13,085 bases of DNA from an uncultured bacterium (GTDB taxonomy: Bacteria; Desulfobacterota; Desulfobulbia; Desulfobulbales; Desulfobulbaceae): contig CAITZN010000203.1 of NCBI GenBank assembly GCA_903896915.1, positions 1 to 13,085 of the forward strand, read 5' to 3'. A program made the position numbers and the translations under genes. The notes under the pieces are model-generated. The model ran no database searches. It was not told the DNA's origin and was given only the letters and a program-made list of their open reading frames with translations. Positions 6,772-13,085 of this stretch are shown here, piece after piece. The stretch's first letter is position 1. The number at the start of each line of letters is the position of its first letter.

Positions 6772-8178
6772 TCAGAAGTAAACGCCTTTCACTTCATTTT
6801 TCTCTTGTCCCAAAGCTTGCGTGCAGATTCTGAGCGCAACCTTCCGCGCCTCTTTGGTCATGTCGTTTATACCGATCCCCTTCCAGCCAAAACCGCAGAG
6901 GTGGAGATTGGCATGGGCGACATGGATACTGTTTCGCCATGCCAGCAGTGCGGTGTAACCCTCTTCCAGCTGGGGAATTCCGGATCGAGGGCGGAGAACT
7001 TTCGTGAAGCAGGGCGGCTCTCGCAACTCCATCAATTGTCCGAGGTCACGATAGACCGATTCGATCATCTGGTCATCGGCAAGATCAAGTCGTCTCGGAT
7101 GATGGCGGCCGCCAACCAGGGCTTCGAGCAATTGGCGACCGGCAGGCGCTCGGCCGGGAAACATGTGGGAAGAGAAGAGGGCGCCCAGGGTGAAACGCTG
7201 CTCCTGTTCCGGGGCCAGATAGCCAAAGCCGAAGGGAATGCGGGCGCTGTCGTCGAATCCAAGGAGAACGGTAGCAATGCGGGCCTCAGGTATCGCTGCC
7301 AGCGGCGACGGCATGGTGGGCAGCGCTCCAGCCAGCAGCGGCAGGCTTATGTTCACTGGCAGGGCCAGTACCAGGTGGCGGCAGGATACCTCGCCCTGCT
7401 CGGCCAGCACCCGCCAGCCAGCGGTTTCCCGCACGAGGCTATGGACGCCGTTGCCATAGACGAGGTGGCCCTTGGCGGCAAGGCCTGTTGCCAGGCGTTG
7501 GGGCAGCATGGCCATGCCTCCTGTAAAACTGGTCATGGCTGGCAGCCCTTTTTTGGGCGTTTTCTTTTGCCGGGCAGCATCCCGCATTGTGTTGATAACG
7601 CCGCGGATCACTGAGCCGTTTTGCTTCTCTAGTTCCCGGACACCCGGCATGACCGCATCGATTTTCAACCGACTGATATCGCCGGCATAGGTGCCGGTGA
7701 ACACCGCATCAGCAAAGGGCAGCAAGGCTGCGCCGAACCGGTGTGCTGTCCACTGGGCCACCGTTGGTTCCCCTGCCAGAGGTTTTTTCCAGAGATCAGC
7801 CAGGACCCTCAGCTTGGCACCCCAGGGAATCAGCGGCTCTTTCAGGATTTGTAACGGTTTTTGCGGAATGCATCGCAGTTTGGCGTCCAGGCAGACGTAG
7901 CGAACAAACGCCCCCAATGGCGCGGTGGCGATGTCCCGCTCCAGACCAGCTAGTCCAATCAGCGTTCGGCTTTCCTCGCAGTTGTCGAGAAAGCCATGCG
8001 GCCCCCATTCCGCCTGGTACCCAGATTCGTTGTAGGTGCCGATCGCCCCCCCCGGTTGCAGTGATTTTTCCAGGACCAGCACCTGCAAATCCGGCTGTTG
8101 CTGGTGCAGAAAGGCGGCGGTGCTCAGGCCGGAAATGCCGGCGCCGATGATGCAGACGTCATAGCTTGATGGTTTCAT
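6772..8178 (-). CDS. hemG: Protoporphyrinogen oxidase, HemG/HemY flavoprotein type
   Basis: This 468-residue flavoprotein carries an N-terminal FAD dinucleotide-binding motif, GAGISG 12-17, the ribose-binding acidic residue E37 and the following GG motif (QPGGAIGTY). It also has the conserved C-terminal FAD contact CGFGWKGIGINDMTKEAR (428-445). The length fits the oxygen-dependent-type PPOX family (often named hemY or hemG). The enzyme oxidises protoporphyrinogen IX to protoporphyrin IX in haem synthesis, as a peripheral membrane protein using FAD. The start at 8178 places FAD motif and length as expected; the ribosome binding site (GGAA) is weak. It is a single gene divergent from htpG and convergent with the dnaA-like gene, with no other haem gene beside it. 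Its GC content is visibly higher than that of the kinase gene. A coproporphyrinogen-oxidising variant is possible but less likely in a Gram-negative host. Confidence 0.88.
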   Translation of the reverse strand: MKPSSYDVCIIGAGISGLSTAAFLHQQQPDLQVLVLEKSLQPGGAIGTYNESGYQAEWGPHGFLDNCEESRTLIGLAGLERDIATAPLGAFVRYVCLDAKLRCIPQKPLQILKEPLIPWGAKLRVLADLWKKPLAGEPTVAQWTAHRFGAALLPFADAVFTGTYAGDISRLKIDAVMPGVRELEKQNGSVIRGVINTMRDAARQKKTPKKGLPAMTSFTGGMAMLPQRLATGLAAKGHLVYGNGVHSLVRETAGWRVLAEQGEVSCRHLVLALPVNISLPLLAGALPTMPSPLAAIPEARIATVLLGFDDSARIPFGFGYLAPEQEQRFTLGALFSSHMFPGRAPAGRQLLEALVGGRHHPRRLDLADDQMIESVYRDLGQLMELREPPCFTKVLRPRSGIPQLEEGYTALLAWRNSIHVAHANLHLCGFGWKGIGINDMTKEARKVALRICTQALGQEKNEVKGVYF

Positions 8179-8227
8179 AGGGTTCCGTTGCTGCTGTATT
8201 TGCCGCTATCAGGCGGCCTTAGGTTGT

Positions 8228-8258
8228 CTTGACAGGGAGTCAATCGTGCTTACCATTT
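8228..8258 (+). promoter_or_regulatory. Candidate heat-shock-like promoter of htpG
   Basis: CTTGACA (8228-8234) and TACCATTT (8251-8258) resemble the sigma-32 pattern CTTGAAA...CCCCATTT (six of eight at the -10), with a spacer of 16, slightly long. The same bases also read as a sigma-70 promoter, TTGACA-N16-TACCAT. The predicted leader of about 100 bases contains an imperfect hairpin (AGGCTT 8277-8282 with AAGCCT 8305-8310). Confidence 0.45.
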
Positions 8259-8364
8259 TGCCCGGATAAATGAAAGAGGCTTCGCCGTCCCACTATTGTC
8301 CGGAAAGCCTAGGATTTACGGTCTTATAACCATTACCAACACCAAATAAAAGAGGAACAGCCCC

Positions 8365-10242
8365 ATGACAGAAGCACAGGTTGAAACCAAGCAGTTTCAG
8401 GCGGAAACCAGAAAGGTTCTGGATATCGTTATCAACTCACTGTACACCGAACGCGACATCTTTGTTCGTGAGTTGGTTTCCAACGCCGCCGATGCCCTGG
8501 AAAAATTCCGGCACCAGAGCCTGATTGAAAAAGTCGAATTCGACGCGCATGTGCCCCTGGAAATCACCATTGACTGCGACGACAAAGCACATACGCTCAC
8601 GCTCACTGATACCGGTATCGGCATGACCAAGGAGGAGTTGGAAACCAATCTGGGCACCATTGCCCATTCCGGCTCTCAACACTTCTTTGAGCACTTGGCC
8701 GAGGCGGCCAAAAAAGACGTCAACCTCATCGGCCAGTTCGGGGTCGGCTTTTATTCGGCGTTCATGGCCGCTAAAAACGTGCGGGTCCAGACCCGTTCCT
8801 TCAGTGGCGAGGAAGGGTTCGAATGGGCCTCTGATGGCGGCGGCACCTACACCATAAGTTCCTGTCCGGGCCTGCACCGCGGCACAAAAATCATCCTTGA
8901 ACTGAAAGACGATGCCCAAACCTACGCATCTAAATTCACGATTGAGCGGATTATCCAGCAGTATTCCACCTTTGTGCCGTTCCCGGTCAAGGTCGAGGGC
9001 AAGTTAGTCAATACGGTCCAGGCCATCTGGACTCGGTCGAAAGCTGAGATCACTGAAGAGGAATATACCGAATTCTATAAATTTATCGGCAATGCCGGGG
9101 ATGAGCCTTTGTACCGGCTCCATTTCTCTGCCGATGCCCCGTTGGCCATCAATGCCCTGGTCTATGTGCCTAAGGAGAACTTTGAGGTTCTGGGCATGGG
9201 CCGGATGCAGCCTGGGGTCAATCTCTACTGCCAGAAGGTGCTGATTGATCAACACAGTGAAAACATCCTGCCCGAATGGCTTCGTTTTCTCAAAGGGGTA
9301 GTCGATTCCGAAGATCTGCCGCTCAATATCTCCCGGCAGTCGCTGCAGGATAATGCTTTAGTGATCAAGCTGCGTAAGGTGCTGGCTAAACGGTTTATCA
9401 AATTCCTTGGTGAAGAGGCGGAGCGCGACGCGGATAAATATCTTGAGTTCTGGAAAACCTTCGGCATCTTTATCAAAGAGGGCGTGACCTCTGATTTTGA
9501 ACACCGTGGCGATCTCGGTAAGCTGCTTCGTTTTGAATCCTCGGCCAGTGAACCTGGGAAAATGATCTCGCTTGATGAATATGTCGGGCGGATGAAAGAT
9601 GGGCAGGACAAAATTTATTATATCAACGGTCCGAGCCGGGGTGCGGTTGAGTATGGCCCCTATGTGGAGATGTTTAAGAAGCGGGGTGTTGAGATTTTCT
9701 ACACCCTTGAGCCGATCGATGATTTTGTCCTTAACCATTTGGGCGAGTACAGCGGTAAGAAACTGGTCTCTGCCGATCGTGCCGATTTGCATTTGCCTGA
9801 ATCGACCGAGAGCAATGTCGACGCTGGAACCAAGGAGAGCGGCGAGCCACTCGAGGCCGAGGCGTTGCAGCAGCTCTGTGCGTGGATGAAAGAAATCCTC
9901 GGGGAACGGATTGCAGAAGTCAAGGCCTCAAGCCGTCTGGTCGAAAGCCCTGCCATGATTGTCAATGTCGATGGTTATATGACTTCATCCATGGAGCGGC
10001 TCCTCAAGGCATCGGGGCAGAGCGAGGCCTTTGGCATGGGAATGAAAAAAGATATGGAGCTCAACGCGGCCAGTCCGCTGATCAAAAAATTGGCTGTTTT
10101 GCGCGCGAGTGACGCAAGCTTTGCCGGCGATTTGGTCGAGCAACTCTACGCAAACGCCATGATCCAGGCTGGACTGCTGGTGGATTCCATGGAGATGGTG
10201 CAGCGCAATTACCGTATCCTCGAACGGGCAGCCGGCGAATAG
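8365..10242 (+). CDS. htpG: Molecular chaperone HtpG (bacterial Hsp90)
   Basis: The 625-residue length equals the usual HtpG size. The GHKL ATPase domain shows ELVSNAADALEKFR with E36 and N40 (catalytic base and Mg ligand). DTGIGMT with D82 (adenine contact), the lid-region GTIAHSGSQ (97-105) and IGQFGVGFYSAF follow. The middle domain is recognisable by LNISRQSLQ, and the C-terminal dimerisation region is present to the end. HtpG is a cytoplasmic ATP-dependent chaperone that acts late in folding and cooperates with DnaK. ATG at 8365 follows AGAGGA at about eight bases. It is a monocistronic gene with its own promoter region, divergent from hemG, and is followed by terminator-like hairpins. 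A heat-shock-like promoter upstream is consistent with its expected regulation. The gene appears intact. Confidence 0.97.
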   Translation: MTEAQVETKQFQAETRKVLDIVINSLYTERDIFVRELVSNAADALEKFRHQSLIEKVEFDAHVPLEITIDCDDKAHTLTLTDTGIGMTKEELETNLGTIAHSGSQHFFEHLAEAAKKDVNLIGQFGVGFYSAFMAAKNVRVQTRSFSGEEGFEWASDGGGTYTISSCPGLHRGTKIILELKDDAQTYASKFTIERIIQQYSTFVPFPVKVEGKLVNTVQAIWTRSKAEITEEEYTEFYKFIGNAGDEPLYRLHFSADAPLAINALVYVPKENFEVLGMGRMQPGVNLYCQKVLIDQHSENILPEWLRFLKGVVDSEDLPLNISRQSLQDNALVIKLRKVLAKRFIKFLGEEAERDADKYLEFWKTFGIFIKEGVTSDFEHRGDLGKLLRFESSASEPGKMISLDEYVGRMKDGQDKIYYINGPSRGAVEYGPYVEMFKKRGVEIFYTLEPIDDFVLNHLGEYSGKKLVSADRADLHLPESTESNVDAGTKESGEPLEAEALQQLCAWMKEILGERIAEVKASSRLVESPAMIVNVDGYMTSSMERLLKASGQSEAFGMGMKKDMELNAASPLIKKLAVLRASDASFAGDLVEQLYANAMIQAGLLVDSMEMVQRNYRILERAAGE

Positions 10243-10312
10243 TCTTCCACCGTTTGAACGGCCTTTGTGCACGTCGCTGTCATCCGTCACGGCTTGCCCC
10301 GGTAATGCCCAA

Positions 10313-10334
10313 GACGTGTAACGCGTCGGTTTTT
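10313..10334 (+). terminator. Weak intrinsic terminator candidate after htpG
   Basis: GACGTG (10313-10318) pairs with CGCGTC (10322-10327), six pairs with one wobble and a three-base loop. GG and five T's follow (10330-10334). It lies 70 bp after the htpG stop. Confidence 0.4.
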
Positions 10335-10367
10335 GGTTGCATTTATCCAGGGATAGAGAGTCTGGCC

Positions 10368-10396
10368 TTGAAAAAAGGTTGTGTTCGCGATATATG
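10368..10396 (+). promoter_or_regulatory. Candidate promoter of the lipoprotein-pcm pair
   Basis: TTGAAA (10368-10373) and TATATG (10391-10396) are 17 bp apart. The -35 lies in the left arm, and the -10 in the loop, of the 12-bp inverted repeat at 10371-10411. The predicted start near 10403 leaves a leader of about 40 bases before the GGAGGG ribosome binding site (10432-10437) and ATG at 10444. Confidence 0.4.
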
Positions 10397-10411
10397 AAGA
10401 CAACCTTTTTT
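10371..10411. terminator. Strong 12-bp inverted repeat with T-run: terminator (possibly bidirectional) or operator
   Basis: AAAAAAGGTTGT (10371-10382) is perfectly complementary to ACAACCTTTTTT (10400-10411), with a 17-base loop. The right arm ends in six T's, as in an intrinsic terminator for htpG, and the left arm gives the same feature on the other strand. Only three G-C pairs stabilise the stem. It overlaps a promoter-like sequence, so an operator role is an alternative. Confidence 0.6.
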
Positions 10412-10443
10412 AAATTGCACGGATTGTTCCTGGAGGGAATTCG

Positions 10444-10824
10444 ATGCGTCACATTCTGTTGTTGCTCTTCGTGGCACTTTTTTCTTTGAGCGGTTGTTCT
10501 TCCACCAAGCAGGTTAGGCATCTTGCCTCTGATGCTGTTCTGATTAAGCCGGGGCAGTCGACGGCCAAAGAAGTGCAGAAATACATGGGGGAGCCCAACG
10601 GACGGCGGGAGGTCTCTCCTACGGTGACCGAATATGTCTATTATGAAAACCGGCCGGGATTTCTCGGCAATATGCCTGTCCTTGGTTCTATGGTAGGCCC
10701 GGCCGGGTATGAGATGATCATTGTCACTTTTGAAAAGGATATGGTCACCAGCTGCGAATTCCGCAATTTCAACACCTCAGATCGTAAATGGGTGGAAGAT
10801 TTTACCTGGGAAGAGGTCAAGTGA
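10444..10824 (+). CDS. Small outer-membrane lipoprotein, SmpA/OmlA (BamE-like) fold
   Basis: A lipoprotein signal peptide covers residues 1-17, with basic MRH, a hydrophobic core and lipobox LSGC; C18 would be lipidated after cleavage by signal peptidase II. The residue after Cys is Ser, favouring outer-membrane sorting. The mature protein has the SmpA/OmlA-type opening LIKPGQSTAKEVQKYMGEPN (33-52), equivalent to the 'kpGmtkaeV...lGeP' pattern of BamE-like proteins, then YVYYENRPG and a final strand (IIVTFEKDMVTSCEFRNF). At 126 residues it fits the family. BamE proper assists outer-membrane protein assembly; this protein may be a paralogue with another client, so no symbol is given. A strong GGAGGG site precedes the ATG. 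The last codon overlaps the pcm start, so the two are made from one message. Confidence 0.8.
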   Translation: MRHILLLLFVALFSLSGCSSTKQVRHLASDAVLIKPGQSTAKEVQKYMGEPNGRREVSPTVTEYVYYENRPGFLGNMPVLGSMVGPAGYEMIIVTFEKDMVTSCEFRNFNTSDRKWVEDFTWEEVK

Positions 10825-11474
10825 GTCCACTTTCGACCTTTGATATCAACCGGGAGCGGATGATTGAGGAGCAGTTGATTGCCCGGGGTATTAACGACCA
10901 GAATGTTCTTGACGCTATGCGTTTGGTGCCGAGGCATCTTTTTGTTGAGGATGCGATGCAGGCCCATGCGTATGGAGATTTTCCATTGCCGATCGGCAAT
11001 GGGCAGACCATCTCGCAACCCTACATTGTTGCCCTCATGACTTTGACCCTGCAACTCAACGGGTCGTCGAAGGTCCTGGAGATTGGTACCGGCTCAGGGT
11101 ATCATGCAGCAATCCTTTCCCGTCTCTGTCAAAAAGTCTTTACGGTGGAGCGGATTGATGGCCTGGTGGGCCGGGCGCGGAAAGTGTTCGACCGGCTCCA
11201 CTATCATAACATCGTCTCGCGTATTGATGACGGCACGGTCGGCTGGCCTGCGGAAGCGCCTTTTGACGCTATCCTGGTGACCGCCGGCGGGCCCCGTATT
11301 CCCGAGCCGCTTCTTGCTCAGTTGGGCGATCCCGGTCGGCTGGTCATGCCGGTTGGCGGTCAGGATGTACAGGAGCTGCAGTTGGTTGAAAAACGGGACG
11401 GCGTCGTAACCGTTCAGACCATTGAACAGGTTCGCTTTGTCGATCTGATCGGCGCCCACGGCTGGCCGAACTGA
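10821..11474 (+). CDS. pcm: Protein-L-isoaspartate O-methyltransferase
   Basis: The 217-residue product is a SAM-dependent methyltransferase that methylates isoaspartyl residues so that damaged proteins can be repaired in the cytoplasm. Numbering from the GTG at 10821: substrate segment RHLF 38-41, the family signature PLPIGNGQTISQPYIVALM (55-73) with the conserved Ser65, SAM motif I VLEIGTGSGY (85-94), acidic post-I VFTVERI (106-112), motif II FDAILVTA (148-155) and motif III GRLVMPVG (172-179). GTG at 10821 overlaps the lipoprotein stop as GTGA and has AGAGG just upstream, giving the usual Pcm length. An ATG at 10788 in the same frame would add 11 residues overlapping the lipoprotein and is less likely. 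Coupling to a lipoprotein gene rather than surE or rpoS is a point of interest. Confidence 0.93.
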   Translation: MSPLSTFDINRERMIEEQLIARGINDQNVLDAMRLVPRHLFVEDAMQAHAYGDFPLPIGNGQTISQPYIVALMTLTLQLNGSSKVLEIGTGSGYHAAILSRLCQKVFTVERIDGLVGRARKVFDRLHYHNIVSRIDDGTVGWPAEAPFDAILVTAGGPRIPEPLLAQLGDPGRLVMPVGGQDVQELQLVEKRDGVVTVQTIEQVRFVDLIGAHGWPN

Positions 11475-11485
11475 TCCGAGCCCTT

Positions 11486-11509
11486 GGGTCACACGCGTCG
11501 GTGTGGCTC
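11486..11509 (+). terminator. Weak hairpin after pcm
   Basis: CACAC (11490-11494) pairs with GTGTG (11501-11505), extended outward by GGGT/GCTC with wobbles to nine pairs. No clear T-run follows. The rest of the 218-bp gap to the next gene holds only a loose inverted repeat, CTTATC (11575-11580) with GATAAG (11600-11605), and no recognisable promoter. Confidence 0.3.
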
Positions 11510-11692
11510 CTTCCTGGTGGATGCAATCCTAAGGGAGGCCGCCTTTTAATTCTGTCTGCCGCTCTTAGCCCTGGCTTATCGGACTAAATCACCCCGCTTG
11601 ATAAGTCGCGCATGCTGAAGAACCTTGCTCCTCCATCGCTGGAGCGGGCAAGATGAACACTATCGGCTTCAACCCCCATCGGTTACCCTCCC

Positions 11693-13085
11693 ATGTCATT
11701 TCTCAACAGCGAAGCATTACTCGATCTGCTCGTTCAGGAACAGTTACTTACCGACCAACAGAGGCAATTTATTGTTCTTCATAAAGGCAGGCAGCGGCAG
11801 AAGCTGCTCAAACAACAGTTAGGGAGTCGCCGCCAGGACGACGAGTTTAAGCAGGATAAAGAGTTGCCCGATCTGGTCGATATCATCATCTCCTTTGGTC
11901 TGGAGATCGGTAGCGATAAAAAAGTACCGCTGACCGAAGAGATGATCATGCGGGCCGTCAGTCATGGTCTTAAAATTCCGTTTAAAAAACTCGACCCACT
12001 GGAACTGGATATGAATATCGTCACCAAGACGATTCCCAGGTCCTTTGCCATCAACCACCTGATTCTGCCCTTTGAATTACACGATGGTATCCTTGAGGTT
12101 GTTACCTATCACCCGGATAACCACCTGGTGCTGGAAGATATAGAACGAGCGAACCAGGTGAAGGTGCGTCCGTCTCTGTCAACCCGAACCGATATCAAAA
12201 AAATTCTGGGCGAATTCTTCGGGTTTCAACGCTCCATCACCGCCGCTGAAACCCAATTTGGCACTACCGGCACCACCAGCACTATCGATATAGGTAACCT
12301 CGAACAGTATGTGCGGCTGGCATCGACTAAGGAACTGAGCTCAAGCGACCAGCACATCAAGGCGGCGGTGAACCATCTGTTCAGCTATGCCCTGGAGCAG
12401 CGGGCCAGTGATATTCACATCGAGCCCAAACGGGATCTCTGTCTGGTCCGTTTTCGGATCGATGGCATCCTCCACACCATCTACAAACTCCCGAAAGCCG
12501 TGCACTCGGCCATTACCTCGCGGATTAAGAGCCTGGCACGCATGGATATAGCCGAAAAGCGGCGACCGCAGGACGGTCGGATTAAGATCGGCCGCAGAGA
12601 TGAGGGCCAGGAGGCGGAAATCCGTGTCTCCACGGTCCCGGTTGCCTTCGGCGAAAAGACGGTCATGCGTATCCTCAATCCGGACGTGATCTTTCAGCGC
12701 CTTGACAATCTAGGTTTTTCCAGGCGGGACCGGGTGGTGTACAACAGCTTCATGTCTTCGGCCCACGGCATTGTCCTGGTGACCGGGCCTACCGGCAGCG
12801 GTAAGTCGACCACCCTGTACTCCACCCTCAAGCAGATCGCCTCACCGGAAATAAACATTATCACCGTGGAAGATCCGGTGGAAATGGTGCACGAGGAATT
12901 CAACCAGATCGCGGTTCAATCGCAGATTGATGTGAATTTTTCCACTATCCTGCGTAATATCCTTCGTCAGGATCCGGACATTATCATGATCGGCGAAATC
13001 CGCGATTTGGAGACCGCCACTCATGCTGTCCAGGCCGCTCTCACCGGGCATCTGGTTTTTTCCACACTGCACACTAACGATGCGG
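11693..13085 (+). CDS. GspE/PulE/PilB-family secretion or type IV pilus assembly ATPase (3' partial)
   Basis: The frame is open from ATG 11693 to the right edge (464 codons seen); the last in-frame stop upstream is at 11654. An N-terminal MshEN/T2SSE_N-type domain spans roughly 60-185 and contains two 'L...LD'-type stretches followed by IPRSFAINHLILPFELHDG. The ATPase core follows: RASDIHIEP, RFRIDGIL, RRPQDGRI, Walker A GPTGSGKST (365-373), EDPVE, Asp-box and Walker B region RQDPDIIMIGEIRD, and the His box LTGHLVFSTLHTND. Such hexameric cytoplasmic ATPases drive pilus extension or type II secretion from the inner membrane. The C-terminal tetracysteine zinc motif would lie beyond the window. 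No clear ribosome binding site precedes the ATG, so the start is only moderately sure. The missing neighbours prevent a choice between PilB and GspE. Confidence 0.88.
   Translation, partial: MSFLNSEALLDLLVQEQLLTDQQRQFIVLHKGRQRQKLLKQQLGSRRQDDEFKQDKELPDLVDIIISFGLEIGSDKKVPLTEEMIMRAVSHGLKIPFKKLDPLELDMNIVTKTIPRSFAINHLILPFELHDGILEVVTYHPDNHLVLEDIERANQVKVRPSLSTRTDIKKILGEFFGFQRSITAAETQFGTTGTTSTIDIGNLEQYVRLASTKELSSSDQHIKAAVNHLFSYALEQRASDIHIEPKRDLCLVRFRIDGILHTIYKLPKAVHSAITSRIKSLARMDIAEKRRPQDGRIKIGRRDEGQEAEIRVSTVPVAFGEKTVMRILNPDVIFQRLDNLGFSRRDRVVYNSFMSSAHGIVLVTGPTGSGKSTTLYSTLKQIASPEINIITVEDPVEMVHEEFNQIAVQSQIDVNFSTILRNILRQDPDIIMIGEIRDLETATHAVQAALTGHLVFSTLHTNDA

Noticed and set aside
6805..7614. 269-codon open frame on the plus strand
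   Set aside because: It lies antisense to the well-supported hemG, and its translation is low-complexity without motifs. It is a by-product of GC-rich coding DNA.
8179..8364. CIRCE element for htpG
   Set aside because: No TTAGCACTC-N9-GAGTGCTAA inverted repeat is present in the hemG-htpG gap.
10788..10820. Upstream ATG start for pcm
   Set aside because: It would overlap the lipoprotein by 37 bp and add 11 residues before the usual N-terminus. The GTG at 10821 has a ribosome binding site and stop-start overlap.
1..13085. CRISPR array, tRNA, rRNA or insertion sequence
   Set aside because: No regularly spaced repeats, tRNA-like cloverleaf, rRNA stretch, transposase or terminal inverted repeats with target duplications were noticed on reading.

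Overview
The window looks like chromosomal DNA of a Gram-negative, Desulfobacterota-type (deltaproteobacterial, perhaps Desulfobulbales-like) bacterium. That placement is an inference from the mix of genes: a large Ser/Thr kinase with a formylglycine-generating-enzyme-like tail, a HemG/HemY-type protoporphyrinogen oxidase, HtpG, an SmpA/BamE-like lipoprotein beside pcm, and a GspE/PilB ATPase. No rRNA, tRNA, CRISPR array or intact mobile element was seen.

Layout. Positions 1-4190 hold a very long membrane-anchored Ser/Thr protein kinase whose 5' end lies outside the window. It is followed by a 50-codon gene (4256-4408) that is too short for routine gene calling and ends in a terminator hairpin. 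About 1 kb then carries no confident gene (4441-5402). It is partly very AT-rich and contains one perfect DnaA box, two 10-bp direct repeats and a doubtful minus-strand small ORF. A divergent DnaA homologue follows (5403-6722), converging on hemG (8178-6772, minus strand). The hemG-htpG gap is a divergent promoter region with a heat-shock-like promoter in front of htpG (8365-10242). After htpG come one weak and one strong terminator-like hairpin. Then a two-gene translationally coupled unit follows: a small lipoprotein (10444-10824) and pcm (10821-11474). The window ends inside a GspE/PilB secretion or pilus ATPase (from 11693).

Functional reading. The kinase plus its small partner look like an envelope-spanning signalling unit: cytoplasmic kinase, one membrane helix, a long repeat-rich extracytoplasmic region and a C-terminal FGE-like fold that lacks one of the two cysteines of active enzymes. 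HtpG and Pcm are both protein quality-control functions (folding, and repair of isoaspartyl damage). HemG makes protoporphyrin IX. The DnaA homologue has an altered P-loop, and a DnaA box lies 140 bp upstream, which suggests autoregulation. Whether it is the host's initiator or a paralogue cannot be decided from this window.
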